Positions 36,113 through 44,034 of a stretch of 64,000 nucleotides of DNA are shown one piece after another. Below the pieces are notes generated by a model, which searched no databases, was not told the origin of the DNA, and saw only the letters and a list, made by a program, of their open reading frames with translations. The position numbers and the translations under genes were made by a program. The DNA lies in assembly GCF_000367365.1 (NCBI RefSeq), contig NZ_BARF01000003.1, forward strand, positions 62,001 through 126,000, read 5' to 3'. The stretch comes from Streptomyces prunicolor NBRC 13075 (GTDB lineage Bacteria; Actinomycetota; Actinomycetes; Streptomycetales; Streptomycetaceae). Within the stretch, counting starts at the first letter, position 1, and every line of letters starts with the position of its first letter.

Positions 36113-36727
36113 TCACTCGGTGTCCGTTCGGGCCAACTCCACCCGCAGGGCCGTCATTTGCATGTCCAGTGCGAACTCGAAGCGTTCGTCGAAGGTGCCG
36201 GCGATGACGTAGGCGGAGGCCTTGCGCAGGGCCGGGAACGCGTCGTCGTCGAAGGCCAGTACGGGGTCGGGGGCGTCGGCGGACTGGGCCTGCTGTTCCT
36301 GGGTGATGCCCAGGATCAGGTAGAACACGGTCCAGTTCGCCCAGGCCGCTGTCCGGGGTGGGAAACCCGCGTCCAGCAGGGTCTGGATCATCGTGTCGCC
36401 CAGGCGGTACGTGTTGATCTCCGTGGTCGCGATTCCTGAGAGCAGGCGTGCTCCGTCGCGGTGGGCCAGGAGGGCTCGCCGGCTCCAGTGGGCGAGGGCG
36501 CGGAAGCGGTCGTCCCACTGCGTGGGGAGGTCGGTGACGTCCAGTCCCGCGAGGATGGCGTCCGACATGAGGACGAGCAGTCGCTGCTTGTTCTCCACGT
36601 GCCATCGGACGGTGTTGTGCTGCACGCCCAGCCGGTCCGCGACGGCCCGCATGGTCACCTTGTCCAGGCCCTGCTCGTCGAGCACGTCGACTGCCGCATC
36701 GACGACCTCCGCACGGCTGATGCCCAT
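36113..36727 (-). CDS. TetR family repressor (TetR_C type)
   Basis: A 204-residue regulator. The helix-turn-helix is AEVVDAAVDVLDEQGLDKVT, MRAVADRLGVQHNTVRWHVE, NKQRLLVLMSDAILAG, a sequence close to true tetracycline repressors including the NTVRWHV recognition helix. The C-terminal half fits the TetR_C fold. GGAAGG precedes the ATG at 36727. Divergent from an esterase/FAD monooxygenase pair; two TTGTCC-based palindromes lie in the gap. The ligand may be an aromatic or polyketide-like compound, given the monooxygenase (inference). Confidence 0.9.
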   Translation of the reverse strand: MGISRAEVVDAAVDVLDEQGLDKVTMRAVADRLGVQHNTVRWHVENKQRLLVLMSDAILAGLDVTDLPTQWDDRFRALAHWSRRALLAHRDGARLLSGIATTEINTYRLGDTMIQTLLDAGFPPRTAAWANWTVFYLILGITQEQQAQSADAPDPVLAFDDDAFPALRKASAYVIAGTFDERFEFALDMQMTALRVELARTDTE

Positions 36728-36757
36728 GGTGCCTTCCTCCATCCTCCGTGACTGCTC

Positions 36758-36805
36758 TTGTCCGGTGGCCAACAATATCGGCGAACGCTCTTGTCCACTG
36801 GACAA
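36758..36805. promoter_or_regulatory. Two putative TetR operators (TTGTCC-N3-GGACAA type)
   Basis: TTGTCCGGTGGCCAA at 36758-36772 and TTGTCCACTGGACAA at 36791-36805, both near-palindromic, centres 33 bp apart (about three helical turns). They lie between the TetR gene and the esterase gene and would cover both promoters. Confidence 0.72.
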
Positions 36806-36847
36806 GTGGGCGATACCGTTCAGTGCCCGAGAGGTGAGGAGTGGGCT

Positions 36848-37801
36848 GTGTTCCTGGATCCTGAGTTTCTTCCTGTTTATGAGTCCCTGCCGGAGATGGA
36901 CGTTTTCGCCGATGTGCCGGGGGCCCGCGTGGCGCTGCTCGCGGCCAGCGGTGATGGCAAGTCGGACGGCGAGGTGAACGTCGAGGACCGTGAGGTCGTC
37001 GTGGAGGGCGTGGAGGGCGCGGAGGGCGCGGAGGGGCACACGCTGGGCCTGCGGGTCTACACCCCCGTTTCCAGGAGCGACGCCCCGCTGCCCGTCGCGG
37101 TCTGGATCCACGGGGGCGGGTTCGTCCTCGGCGGGCCCAACGCGGAGGACGCCACCTGTCGGCGGCTGGTCGCGGAGCTGGGTATCGCCATCGTCGCCCC
37201 GGACTACCGGCTCGCCCCGGAGCATCCCTACCCCGCCGCGTTCGACGACTGCTACGCCGCGCTGCGCTGGGTCGTCGACGAAGCGGACGCCCTGGGAGTC
37301 GACGTAGCGAGGCTGGCATTGGGCGGGCACTCCGCCGGTGCCGCCCTGGTGGCGGCTGTGGCGCTTGCCGCCCGTGATCGGCAGGGGCCGCGCATCAGGT
37401 ACCTCCACCTCGGATATCCGGTTCTCGACGACCGTCTGGAGACCGAATCGGCCCGGGCCGTCACCGATCCGAAACTCTTCAACCGGCAAGGGGCGGCGGC
37501 CGGTTGGGAGTTCTACCTCCAGGGGAGCGATCCGGAGGCCGGTTACGCCGTGCCGGGCCGGGCGAAGGACCTGAGGGATCTGCCGGCCAGCTACATCCTG
37601 GTCGACGGGGTCGATCCGGCACGGGACGAGGCGCTGGAGTTCGCCGCCCGGCTGAGCGCGGCCGGCAACTCCGTCGAACTCCACCTCGTACCCGGCGTAC
37701 CGCACATGTTCGACGTCCTGGCCCCGGGCATCCGCGCCAGCCGCCGGGCCGTAGCGGCCTGGACTTCCGCGTTCGCCCACGGGATCGGAGCGTCACGATG
37801 A
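36848..37801 (+). CDS. Alpha/beta hydrolase, hormone-sensitive-lipase family esterase
   Basis: A 317-residue esterase. The HSL family hallmarks are HGGGFVLGG (oxyanion hole), DYRLAPEHPYPAAFDD, GHSAGAAL (nucleophile Ser), VDPARDEALEFAARL (Asp) and PGVPHMFDV (His). An acidic EGVEGAEGAEGH repeat precedes the core. GGAG six bases before the GTG at 36848 supports the start. Its stop overlaps the next gene by 4 bases (ATGA), so it is translationally coupled to the monooxygenase. Probably repressed by the divergent TetR. Confidence 0.9.
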   Translation: MFLDPEFLPVYESLPEMDVFADVPGARVALLAASGDGKSDGEVNVEDREVVVEGVEGAEGAEGHTLGLRVYTPVSRSDAPLPVAVWIHGGGFVLGGPNAEDATCRRLVAELGIAIVAPDYRLAPEHPYPAAFDDCYAALRWVVDEADALGVDVARLALGGHSAGAALVAAVALAARDRQGPRIRYLHLGYPVLDDRLETESARAVTDPKLFNRQGAAAGWEFYLQGSDPEAGYAVPGRAKDLRDLPASYILVDGVDPARDEALEFAARLSAAGNSVELHLVPGVPHMFDVLAPGIRASRRAVAAWTSAFAHGIGASR

Positions 37802-39342
37802 CGATGAATCAGCAGGTCGTCATCGCGGGAGCAGGGCCCGTCGGGCTCTGGCTGGCCGCGGAGCTGCGGCTCGCCGGCATCACGGTCACCGTCCTGGAGC
37901 CGCGCCCGGAGCGCGATCCGAACTCCAAGGCGCTCACCGTCCACCCCCGCACCATCGAGCTGCTCGCCTCCCGCGGCCTGGAGCAGCCCTTCCTCGAAGA
38001 GGGCCTGCACATCCCCAGCGGGCACTTCGCGGTCCTCGACAGCCGGCTCGACTTCGGCCTGCTGGAGACCGACTTCCCGTTCACCCTGGCGCTGCTCCAG
38101 AGCCGTACCGAGGAACTGTTCGAGATCCAGGCCCGGGCGGCCGGCGCGGACATCCGCCGCGGCCACCGCGTCACCGGTCTGACCGAGACCCCCGACTCGG
38201 TCACCGTGCACATCGAGGGCCCCGACGGCCCGTACGACGAGGAAGCGCTCTACGTCGCCGGCTGCGACGGCACCCGCAGCACGGTCCGCACGAGCGCCCA
38301 AATCCCGTACCCGGGCGATGACTTCACCGTGCTGGGCTTCCTCGGTGACGTCGTCCTGGACGAGCCCCCGCCCGGTGTGGCGTTCAGCAGGACCGGCATC
38401 GACGGCCTCCTGATGATCGTCGCGCTGCCGGGCGGCCTGCACCGCATCGTGGGCACCGTGCCCTCCGACGTCCGCACCGACTGGCCCGGCGACCTCACCC
38501 TGGAGGAACTGCGGGCGAACGTCCGGCAGGTCACCGGTACCGACTTCGGTCTGCACTCGCCTACCTGGCTGTCCCGCTACAGCAACACCAGCCGCCAGGC
38601 GGAGAGTTACGTCAAGGGCCGGGTGGTGCTCGCCGGTGACGCCGCCCACCAGCACATGCCCGCGGGCGGGGTGGGGCTCAACGTCGGCGTCCAGGACGCC
38701 ACCAACCTCGGCTGGAAACTCGCGGCCACCATCCAGGGCCGGGCGCCGGCCGGCCTGCTCGACACGTACCACGACGAGCGCCACCCGGTCGGCGCCGACC
38801 TGCTGGAACACACCGCCGCCCAGACGGCCCTGCTCTCCGCGTTCACCCCCGACGGCCAGCGACTGCGTTCACTGCTCAGCAAACTCGTCGCCGAGCAGCC
38901 GGAGCTGAGTCGGACCCTGGGCGAGCGCCTGTCCGGGCTGCACGTCGCCTACGACGCCCCCACCGCCGACGCCCACCCGCTCACCGGCCGACGGGCGCCG
39001 AACCTCACCTTCACCGACGGCGGCGACACCGTGTTCGCCCTGCTGCGGACCGGTCGCTACGTCCTGCTCGACCTGCGCGGCCTCCGCGACGACCGCGACG
39101 ACCGGGGAACGTCCCTGGCCACCGCCGAGGACGGCACCTTGGTCGGCTCCTTGGCCGGTCCCTTCGTCACCCGCACCGGCACGCTCACCGGGGACCACGC
39201 CCCATGGGCGCACGTCAGCGCCGCGCTCATCCGCCCCGACGGGCATGTGGCCTGGGCGACCGAGGAGGACGACCCCGGAAAGCTCGCGGCCGTCACCCGC
39301 GGGGCCCTCGACCGGGCCGCGCTCACCGGCGCCGACTGCTAA
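37798..39342 (+). CDS. FAD-dependent aromatic monooxygenase (rifampicin monooxygenase/polyketide hydroxylase type)
   Basis: A 514-residue class A flavoprotein. GAGPVGLWLAAELRLAGITV is the Rossmann GxGxxG, CDGTRSTVR the DG motif, and GDAAHQHMPAGGVGLNVGVQ the GD motif followed by DATNLGWKLA. The C-terminal thioredoxin-like region (residues about 400-514) is present. This arrangement is found in MhpA, PgaE, and rifampicin- or tetracycline-inactivating enzymes. It hydroxylates aromatic substrates using NAD(P)H and oxygen; the substrate is unknown. Start overlaps the esterase stop. Confidence 0.92.
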   Translation: MTMNQQVVIAGAGPVGLWLAAELRLAGITVTVLEPRPERDPNSKALTVHPRTIELLASRGLEQPFLEEGLHIPSGHFAVLDSRLDFGLLETDFPFTLALLQSRTEELFEIQARAAGADIRRGHRVTGLTETPDSVTVHIEGPDGPYDEEALYVAGCDGTRSTVRTSAQIPYPGDDFTVLGFLGDVVLDEPPPGVAFSRTGIDGLLMIVALPGGLHRIVGTVPSDVRTDWPGDLTLEELRANVRQVTGTDFGLHSPTWLSRYSNTSRQAESYVKGRVVLAGDAAHQHMPAGGVGLNVGVQDATNLGWKLAATIQGRAPAGLLDTYHDERHPVGADLLEHTAAQTALLSAFTPDGQRLRSLLSKLVAEQPELSRTLGERLSGLHVAYDAPTADAHPLTGRRAPNLTFTDGGDTVFALLRTGRYVLLDLRGLRDDRDDRGTSLATAEDGTLVGSLAGPFVTRTGTLTGDHAPWAHVSAALIRPDGHVAWATEEDDPGKLAAVTRGALDRAALTGADC

Positions 39343-39430
39343 TGGTCCCGACCACCAGCGGTCGCGACCACCGACGGTCCCGACCGCACCGGCTCAACTC
39401 GCCCTCTCCTCAACGCCCTTGGGAGTACAC

Positions 39431-39838
39431 ATGTCCGCGGAAATGATCAACCCCCCGACGCTCGCCCCGCCCGTGATGAACCTCTACACGCAGGTCGTCG
39501 CCGCGACCGGCACCCGGTTCGTGGCCATCGCCGGGCAGGTCGCCATCGACACCGAGGGGCAGCTCGTCGGCCCCGGCGACTTCGCGGCCCAGGCCGAACA
39601 GGTCTTCCGCAACCTCAGGGCCGCCCTCGAAGCGGCCGGCGCCACCCCGGCGGACCTGATCAAGATGACGATCCATGTCGTGGGCCACCGCCCCGAGATG
39701 ATCGACACGGTCTTCACGGCCGGCAGCAAGGCCTTCGACGGCGAGTGGCCGCTCCCGGCCAGCACGTACCTCGGCGTCGAGGCGCTCGGCCTGCCGGAAT
39801 GGCTCATAGAGGTCGACGGCTACGCGGTCATCGCCTGA
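39431..39838 (+). CDS. RidA family protein without the catalytic arginine
   Basis: A 135-residue single-domain RidA/YjgF-like protein: AIAGQVAIDTEGQLVGPGDF, QAEQVFRNLRAALEAAGATP, LIKMTIHVV, and the last strand WLIEVDGYAVIA. The Arg that binds the imine carboxylate in canonical RidA (before the late Leu-Pro) is replaced: here EALGLPEW. It therefore belongs to another Rid subfamily and may not deaminate imines. The ATG at 39431 follows GGGAG. It is 88 bases after the monooxygenase and probably part of the same unit. Confidence 0.88.
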   Translation: MSAEMINPPTLAPPVMNLYTQVVAATGTRFVAIAGQVAIDTEGQLVGPGDFAAQAEQVFRNLRAALEAAGATPADLIKMTIHVVGHRPEMIDTVFTAGSKAFDGEWPLPASTYLGVEALGLPEWLIEVDGYAVIA

Positions 39839-39888
39839 CGCGGAGCCACCCCGGCGGACTCTGGACTCTGGCTGGTTCACCACTCCGG

Positions 39889-41133
39889 CTAGTTCACCGT
39901 CAGGATCTCCAACGCGCCCGACACCAGGGTCCGTACCCCCGGTACGACCGTCACCAGGTCGGGTGCGAAGTTGGGGCTGTGGTTGCTGGGGACCGCGTGG
40001 AACTTCTCCATCAGGTCCGTGCCGGGCGCCGCGTCCCACACCTCCGCCGGGGTGCTCGTCACGAACCAGTAGGAGTACGGCACCCCGTCCGGGACGAGGC
40101 GGGGGAAGTCCTCGCTGCCCGTCGCCGGGCCGGGGTCGAAGACCGTGCCCGCGCCGAGGACCTCGGTGTGCACGGCGCCGATCCGGCGGTCGGTGTCCGC
40201 GTCGTTGACCATCGTGGGCAGGCTGGTGCCGATGGTCACCTCGGGCTCGCGCGGGCAGCCCGCGGCGAGGCACTCGCCGGACGCGATACGGCGGATCGCG
40301 GCGATCATCCGCTCCCGCACGTCGTCGGACTGGGTGCGCAGGTTGAGGGAGATCCGGGCCTCGGTCGGGATGATGTTGTGCCGGGTGCCCGCCTCGATAC
40401 GGCCCACGGTCAGGACCGCGGAGTCACGGGCGGCGATCTCCCGGGAGACGACCGTCTGAAGGCGGGTGACCAGGTACGCGGCGGTGACGACCGGGTCGAC
40501 CGTCGCCTCGGGGCGGGAACCGTGGCCGCCGAGGCCGTGGACGACGATGTCGATGTCCGTCGAGGCCGACATGATCAGGCCGGGCACGTGCGGGTAGAAC
40601 CCGGCGGGACCCGGCGCCGCGTGCTGGGCGAGCAGCACGTCCGGGCGCGGGACGCGCTCGTACAGGCCGTCGGCCACCATCGCCGCCGCGCCCGAACCCG
40701 TCTCCTCCGCGGGCTGGCCCACCAGCACCAGCGTCCCCGACCAGGTGTCCCGCCCGGCGGCCAGCGCCTGCGCGGCACCGGTCAGCCAGGTCACGTGCAG
40801 GTCGTGCCCGCAGGCGTGCATCACACCGGGGACCGAGGAGGAGTACGACAGCCCGGTCTCCTCCCGCACCGGCAGCGCGTCCATGTCGGCGCGCAGCAGC
40901 ACGGTCGGGCCGTCGCCGTTGCGCAGCACTCCGGCGACGCCGGTGCCGCCGATGCCCTCGACGGTGTCGTAGCCCGCCTTGGCGAGGCGCTCGGCGAGCT
41001 TCGCGGCGGTGCGGTGTTCGCCACCGGACAGCTCGGGGTGGCGGTGCAGGTCCCGGTAGAAGTCCTCCAGGTCGGGGACCGGGAGGTCGGCGGTGAGGTC
41101 AAGTGCGGTGCGCGCGGCGGGGGATGAGGTCAC
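39889..41133 (-). CDS. M20 family amidohydrolase (IAA-amino-acid hydrolase/AbgA type)
   Basis: A 414-residue metallopeptidase. Metal-binding and catalytic motifs are HRHPELSGGEHRTA, HACGHDLHV, PAEETGSGAAAM, QHAAPGPAG and GSEDFPRLV. The dimerisation domain lies at residues about 190-310. Members hydrolyse N-acyl amino acids or aromatic conjugates. The GTG at 41133 gives a mature-sized cytoplasmic enzyme; no good ribosome site is visible, and the frame stays open to 41280. It is convergent with the RidA gene, 50 bases apart. Confidence 0.9.
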   Translation of the reverse strand: MTSSPAARTALDLTADLPVPDLEDFYRDLHRHPELSGGEHRTAAKLAERLAKAGYDTVEGIGGTGVAGVLRNGDGPTVLLRADMDALPVREETGLSYSSSVPGVMHACGHDLHVTWLTGAAQALAAGRDTWSGTLVLVGQPAEETGSGAAAMVADGLYERVPRPDVLLAQHAAPGPAGFYPHVPGLIMSASTDIDIVVHGLGGHGSRPEATVDPVVTAAYLVTRLQTVVSREIAARDSAVLTVGRIEAGTRHNIIPTEARISLNLRTQSDDVRERMIAAIRRIASGECLAAGCPREPEVTIGTSLPTMVNDADTDRRIGAVHTEVLGAGTVFDPGPATGSEDFPRLVPDGVPYSYWFVTSTPAEVWDAAPGTDLMEKFHAVPSNHSPNFAPDLVTVVPGVRTLVSGALEILTVN

Positions 41134-41339
41134 GGGGGCAGCGTATGCGGGGCGGGTGTGAAGGAGCCCGGGCGGCCGGGGGCGTGGTGCGGGGACGGGA
41201 CCGCTCACGATCGGGTTCCAGTCGTCCGGTGTGGGAGATGCCACGACCGGGACGTGAGACCGGAGTACTGCTCGGTACACCCTTCTGACCAGGGCGATCG
41301 ATCCCGAATGGGGCGGGGGAGCCGTTCGGCGTCACCCAT

Positions 41340-42345
41340 CCTTCATCTCGGGGCAACCCCCGGCGGGTGCTCGCCGACGGCGGCCGCACGCTGCTCGGCG
41401 CGTCCGGCCGTACCTGGCGTACCTGGGACGTGACCACCCACCGCGCCATCGGCTCGGGCCGGGTGCCCGGTGGCACGGGCACCCGGGCACCCGGGCACCC
41501 GGTGGCACGGTCACCGACGCCGACCCCTCCGCGCACGTCCTCGAAGTCACCGAGGACGACGGCGCGCTGCGGCTGTGGAACACGGCCACCCGGCGCTGGA
41601 CCGCCGGCTCCACCCCGCACGACCCCGGTGACATCCACTTCACCGCCGACCTCGCCCGACCGACCGTCCCCGCCGACACCCTGCCCCTGATGGCGTTCGG
41701 CCCGGCCGGCACCCGGTTCCCGTACGGCGTCTCGGCGCCGGGCCGCAGCGTGGTGGCGCAGCCGTTCGGGGTGTGGGACGTGACGCACCGGCGGGCCCTG
41801 GCTGCGCTCGACCTGCCCGGCTGAGCGGTCGTCGCGGTCACGCTCGGGCCGGACGGCGGACACGCCCTCCACGCCGTCCGCACCACCGCCCTCGGCGAAC
41901 TCGCCGACGAGACCTGGGACTTCGCGCGCGGGCACCGGACCGCGGTCCTCACCGGCGTCAACGGCGTCACCGGCAGCCACCTCGCCGTCCGCCCGGACGG
42001 GGGCTGCTGGTCGGCGAGGGGCGGGTGGCCGCGCTGCCCTCGGGCCGGTCCACCGGGCACGACCTGGTGCAGGGCGGCCAGATCGGCGCGCTCGCCTTCG
42101 GCGCCGACGGCTCCACCCTCGCGGTCGGCGGTGCGGGCGACAGCCTGCAGCTCTGGGCCGTGGCCACCCAACAGCCGCTCAGCAGCGCCCCGTTGACGAC
42201 CCCGGGCAAGGCGATCACCTCGCTGGCCTTCAGCCCGGGCGGCAGCACGGTGTACGCGGGCAGCGCCCATGTCCCGCTCCAGCGGACGTACGTGCCGGAC
42301 GCGCCGGACGCGCCGTACCGCCGCGTCTGCCGAGCCGGATGCCTC
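41340..42345 (+). pseudogene. Decayed WD40-repeat gene (nSTAND or kinase-type C-terminus)
   Basis: Fragments of WD40 propeller occur in different frames: LADGGRTLLGASGRTWRTWD (41370-41440), TDADPSAHVLEVTEDDGALR then LWNTATRRW (41515-41610), a block ending VWDVTHRRALAALDLPG then TGA (41824), further in-frame VAVTLGPDGGHALH, then in another frame GALAFGADGSTLAVGGAGDS, LQLWAVATQQPLS, SLAFSPGGSTVYAGSAHVPL. The end PDAPYRRVC recalls the usual Streptomyces ending DVPYRRxC but the intervening segment is deleted. At 41490-41510 three copies of GCACCCGG mark one frameshift. No intact N-terminal ATPase or kinase domain remains. Confidence 0.75.
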
Positions 42346-42470
42346 TCCTCAGGATGCTTCTCACCCGTACGGCCCAGTCCACGCGGCCGCTCCGCCACGC
42401 CGCTGATCCACTGATGAACAACAAAGGGGGCCGGTAGACCCACTAGGACCCACCGAAGGAAGTGCCGCTC

Positions 42471-43292
42471 ATGGCTGTCCCTGCATCCAACCTGGCCATC
42501 AACTTCACCCAGGGACTGAACGACGCCTGGTCGAAGGTCGCGCAGTTCGTGCCCAAACTCGTCGGTTTCCTGGTCGTCCTGGCCATCGGCTGGTTCGTGT
42601 CGAAGATGATCGCCCGCGTCCTGGACCGGGTGCTGCGCAAGGTCGGCTCGGAGAAACTCTCCGAACGGGCCGGTACGGCACGGATGTTGCGGGACTCCAA
42701 GTACGACATGACCGGCATCGTCTGCAAGATCGTGTACTACGCGCTGATGCTGATCACCTTGCAGCTCGCGCTCGGCGTCTTCGGCGCCAACCCGGTCAGC
42801 ACGATGATCAACGGCATCGTCGCCTGGCTCCCGCGCGGCATCGTCGCGGTCGTCCTGGTCGTCGTCGCGATGGCCATCGCCAACGCGGTCCGCGGGATCG
42901 TCGGCAGCGCCCTCTCCTCGATGGCGTACGGCAGGATGCTCGCGACCCTCGTCTGGGCCTGCATCGTGGCGCTCGGTGTGATCGCGGCCCTCGGCCAGGC
43001 GGGCATCGCGACCTCGGTCACCCAGCCGGTGCTCTACGCGGCCCTCGCGACCGCGGCCGGCATCCTGATCGTCGGCGTCGGCGGCGGCATGATCGGCCCG
43101 ATGCGCCAGCGCATGGAACGCATGCTGACGGCGGCGGAACGCGAGACCACCAACGCCAAGGGCAGCCTCACGGCCTACCAGGCGGGCCGCGACGACGCGA
43201 TGGCCAACCAGCCGGTGCGCGAGCGGACGGACATGGGCACGGACATGGGGACCGACGGACGACGGGACATGCCGGGGTCGTCGGGCATGTGA
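42471..43292 (+). CDS. CmpX-like conserved membrane protein (TM-helix repeat, mechanosensitive-type)
   Basis: A 273-residue protein with four hydrophobic helices (LVGFLVVLAIGWFVSKMIA; IVYYALMLITLQLALGVF; IVAVVLVVVAMAIANAVRG; VLYAALATAAGILIVGVGG). The paired TM-helix motif (GxFVSKMIARVLDRVLRKVG) characterises PF05552-type relatives of MscS channels without the MscS beta domain. The C-terminal tail is polar with a TDMGTDMGTDG repeat. GGA about eight bases before the ATG at 42471 supports the start. Thought to be involved in osmotic or envelope homeostasis. Confidence 0.85.
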   Translation: MAVPASNLAINFTQGLNDAWSKVAQFVPKLVGFLVVLAIGWFVSKMIARVLDRVLRKVGSEKLSERAGTARMLRDSKYDMTGIVCKIVYYALMLITLQLALGVFGANPVSTMINGIVAWLPRGIVAVVLVVVAMAIANAVRGIVGSALSSMAYGRMLATLVWACIVALGVIAALGQAGIATSVTQPVLYAALATAAGILIVGVGGGMIGPMRQRMERMLTAAERETTNAKGSLTAYQAGRDDAMANQPVRERTDMGTDMGTDGRRDMPGSSGM

Positions 43293-43307
43293 CCGGAGCG
43301 GGTAGCT

Positions 43308-43457
43308 CTACCGGGCCACGTGGAGATGCAGCACCCGCGTGGCCTGGTGGGCCGGACGGGTCTCGGCCGCTTTGGCCGGGCTCGCGGCGGCCGCTCCGAT
43401 CAGGGCGGCGACAGCGATGACGGCGGCGCAGAATCCTCTGACGTAACGCGCGGACAT
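43308..43457 (-). CDS. 49-residue secreted peptide precursor
   Basis: From an ATG at 43457, with GAGG five bases upstream, the peptide starts MSARYVRGFCAAVIAVAALI and continues GAAAASPAKA, an n-h-c type signal with AKA cleavage at about residue 31. The mature part is only about 18 residues (AETRPAHQATRVLHLHVAR), basic and His-containing. Upstream lie a GACAG-type repeat tract and an inverted repeat suited to an operator. I recognise no family. A sequence this short could be spurious, but start, ribosome site and signal peptide agree. Confidence 0.6.
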   Translation of the reverse strand: MSARYVRGFCAAVIAVAALIGAAAASPAKAAETRPAHQATRVLHLHVAR

Positions 43458-43512
43458 ACCAACCTCGCAACGACAGTGACAGCGACAGTGAGAGCAACGG
43501 TGACAGCAACGA

Positions 43513-43539
43513 GTTAAGCACGCTTAATGCGTGCCTAAC
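43513..43539. promoter_or_regulatory. Inverted repeat upstream of the small secreted peptide
   Basis: GCACGC and GCGTGC are separated by TTAAT, with outer GTTAA and CTAAC arms, in an AT-richer stretch 56 bases upstream of the peptide's start. Between it and the start is a tract of repeated GTGACAGCAAC-like units (43471-43510). The regulator is unknown. Confidence 0.5.
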
Positions 43540-43564
43540 TTAGAGGGTGGGAGTGGGCAACGGG

Positions 43565-43601
43565 AAGGGTTTCAAGGGGAGTTGAGCCATCGGAAACCCT
43601 T
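43565..43601 (-). terminator. Hairpin after the 43604 gene
   Basis: AAGGGTTTC pairs with GAAACCCTT (9 bp, 19-base loop) directly after the stop at 43604 on the minus strand. The T run lies on the plus-strand side, so it may work in either direction. Confidence 0.55.
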
Positions 43602-43603
43602 TT

Positions 43604-43921
43604 TCAGTCACCCCGGCGCTGCTCCGGCAGCAGGCCGTGCCGGTGGATCAGCCAGCTGATGGCGGTCAGTCTGCACACCGCGTAGTCGTGCCCGACCGGC
43701 TCCCGCCAGTCCAGCTCTGCGAGCGCGTCCAGGAAGCCGAGCGCGTAGTCCGTGAGGTCGGCGTGGTCCGGGGGCGGCGGTACGAGGTCGGGGCCGGCCG
43801 CCGACAGGCGTTCGCGCAGTTCAGCCACGTGCTGGTCCACCGCGGCCGTGAAGGCAGGCTCGAAGGCGAACTCCGCGAAGCGGGGCCCGTACGCGCTGCT
43901 GATCTTGGCCAAAGGGGACAT
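43604..43921 (-). CDS. Small conserved hypothetical protein
   Basis: A 105-residue acidic, soluble helical protein: MSPLAKISSAYGPRFAEFAF, AVDQHVAELRERLSAA, PDHADLTDYALGFLDALAEL, YAVCRLTAISWLIHRHGLLP. The final helix with WLIHRHGLL is the most characteristic segment. Proteins like this neighbour XRE regulators in Streptomyces, and here the gene is divergent from an XRE gene 113 bases away. I cannot name a family with confidence. Confidence 0.68.
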   Translation of the reverse strand: MSPLAKISSAYGPRFAEFAFEPAFTAAVDQHVAELRERLSAAGPDLVPPPPDHADLTDYALGFLDALAELDWREPVGHDYAVCRLTAISWLIHRHGLLPEQRRGD

Positions 43922-44034
43922 TTCTTCACCGTACGGCAGGCGGGTGCGGGTGGGTTACGTGATTCCAGTCACCGGAATACCACGGAGTGATTACGCTCGG
44001 CGACAGGCCGTAACTACTCGGAGGTGGCTGTCGC

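Noticed and set aside
36791-36799. TTGTCCACT resembling a Streptomyces DnaA box (TTGTCCACA)
   Set aside because: One mismatch, isolated, and better explained as half of a palindromic TetR operator.
41490-41510. GCACCCGG triple repeat considered as a CRISPR or mobile element end
   Set aside because: Too short and without spacers or inverted ends; it is a slippage tract in the WD40 pseudogene.
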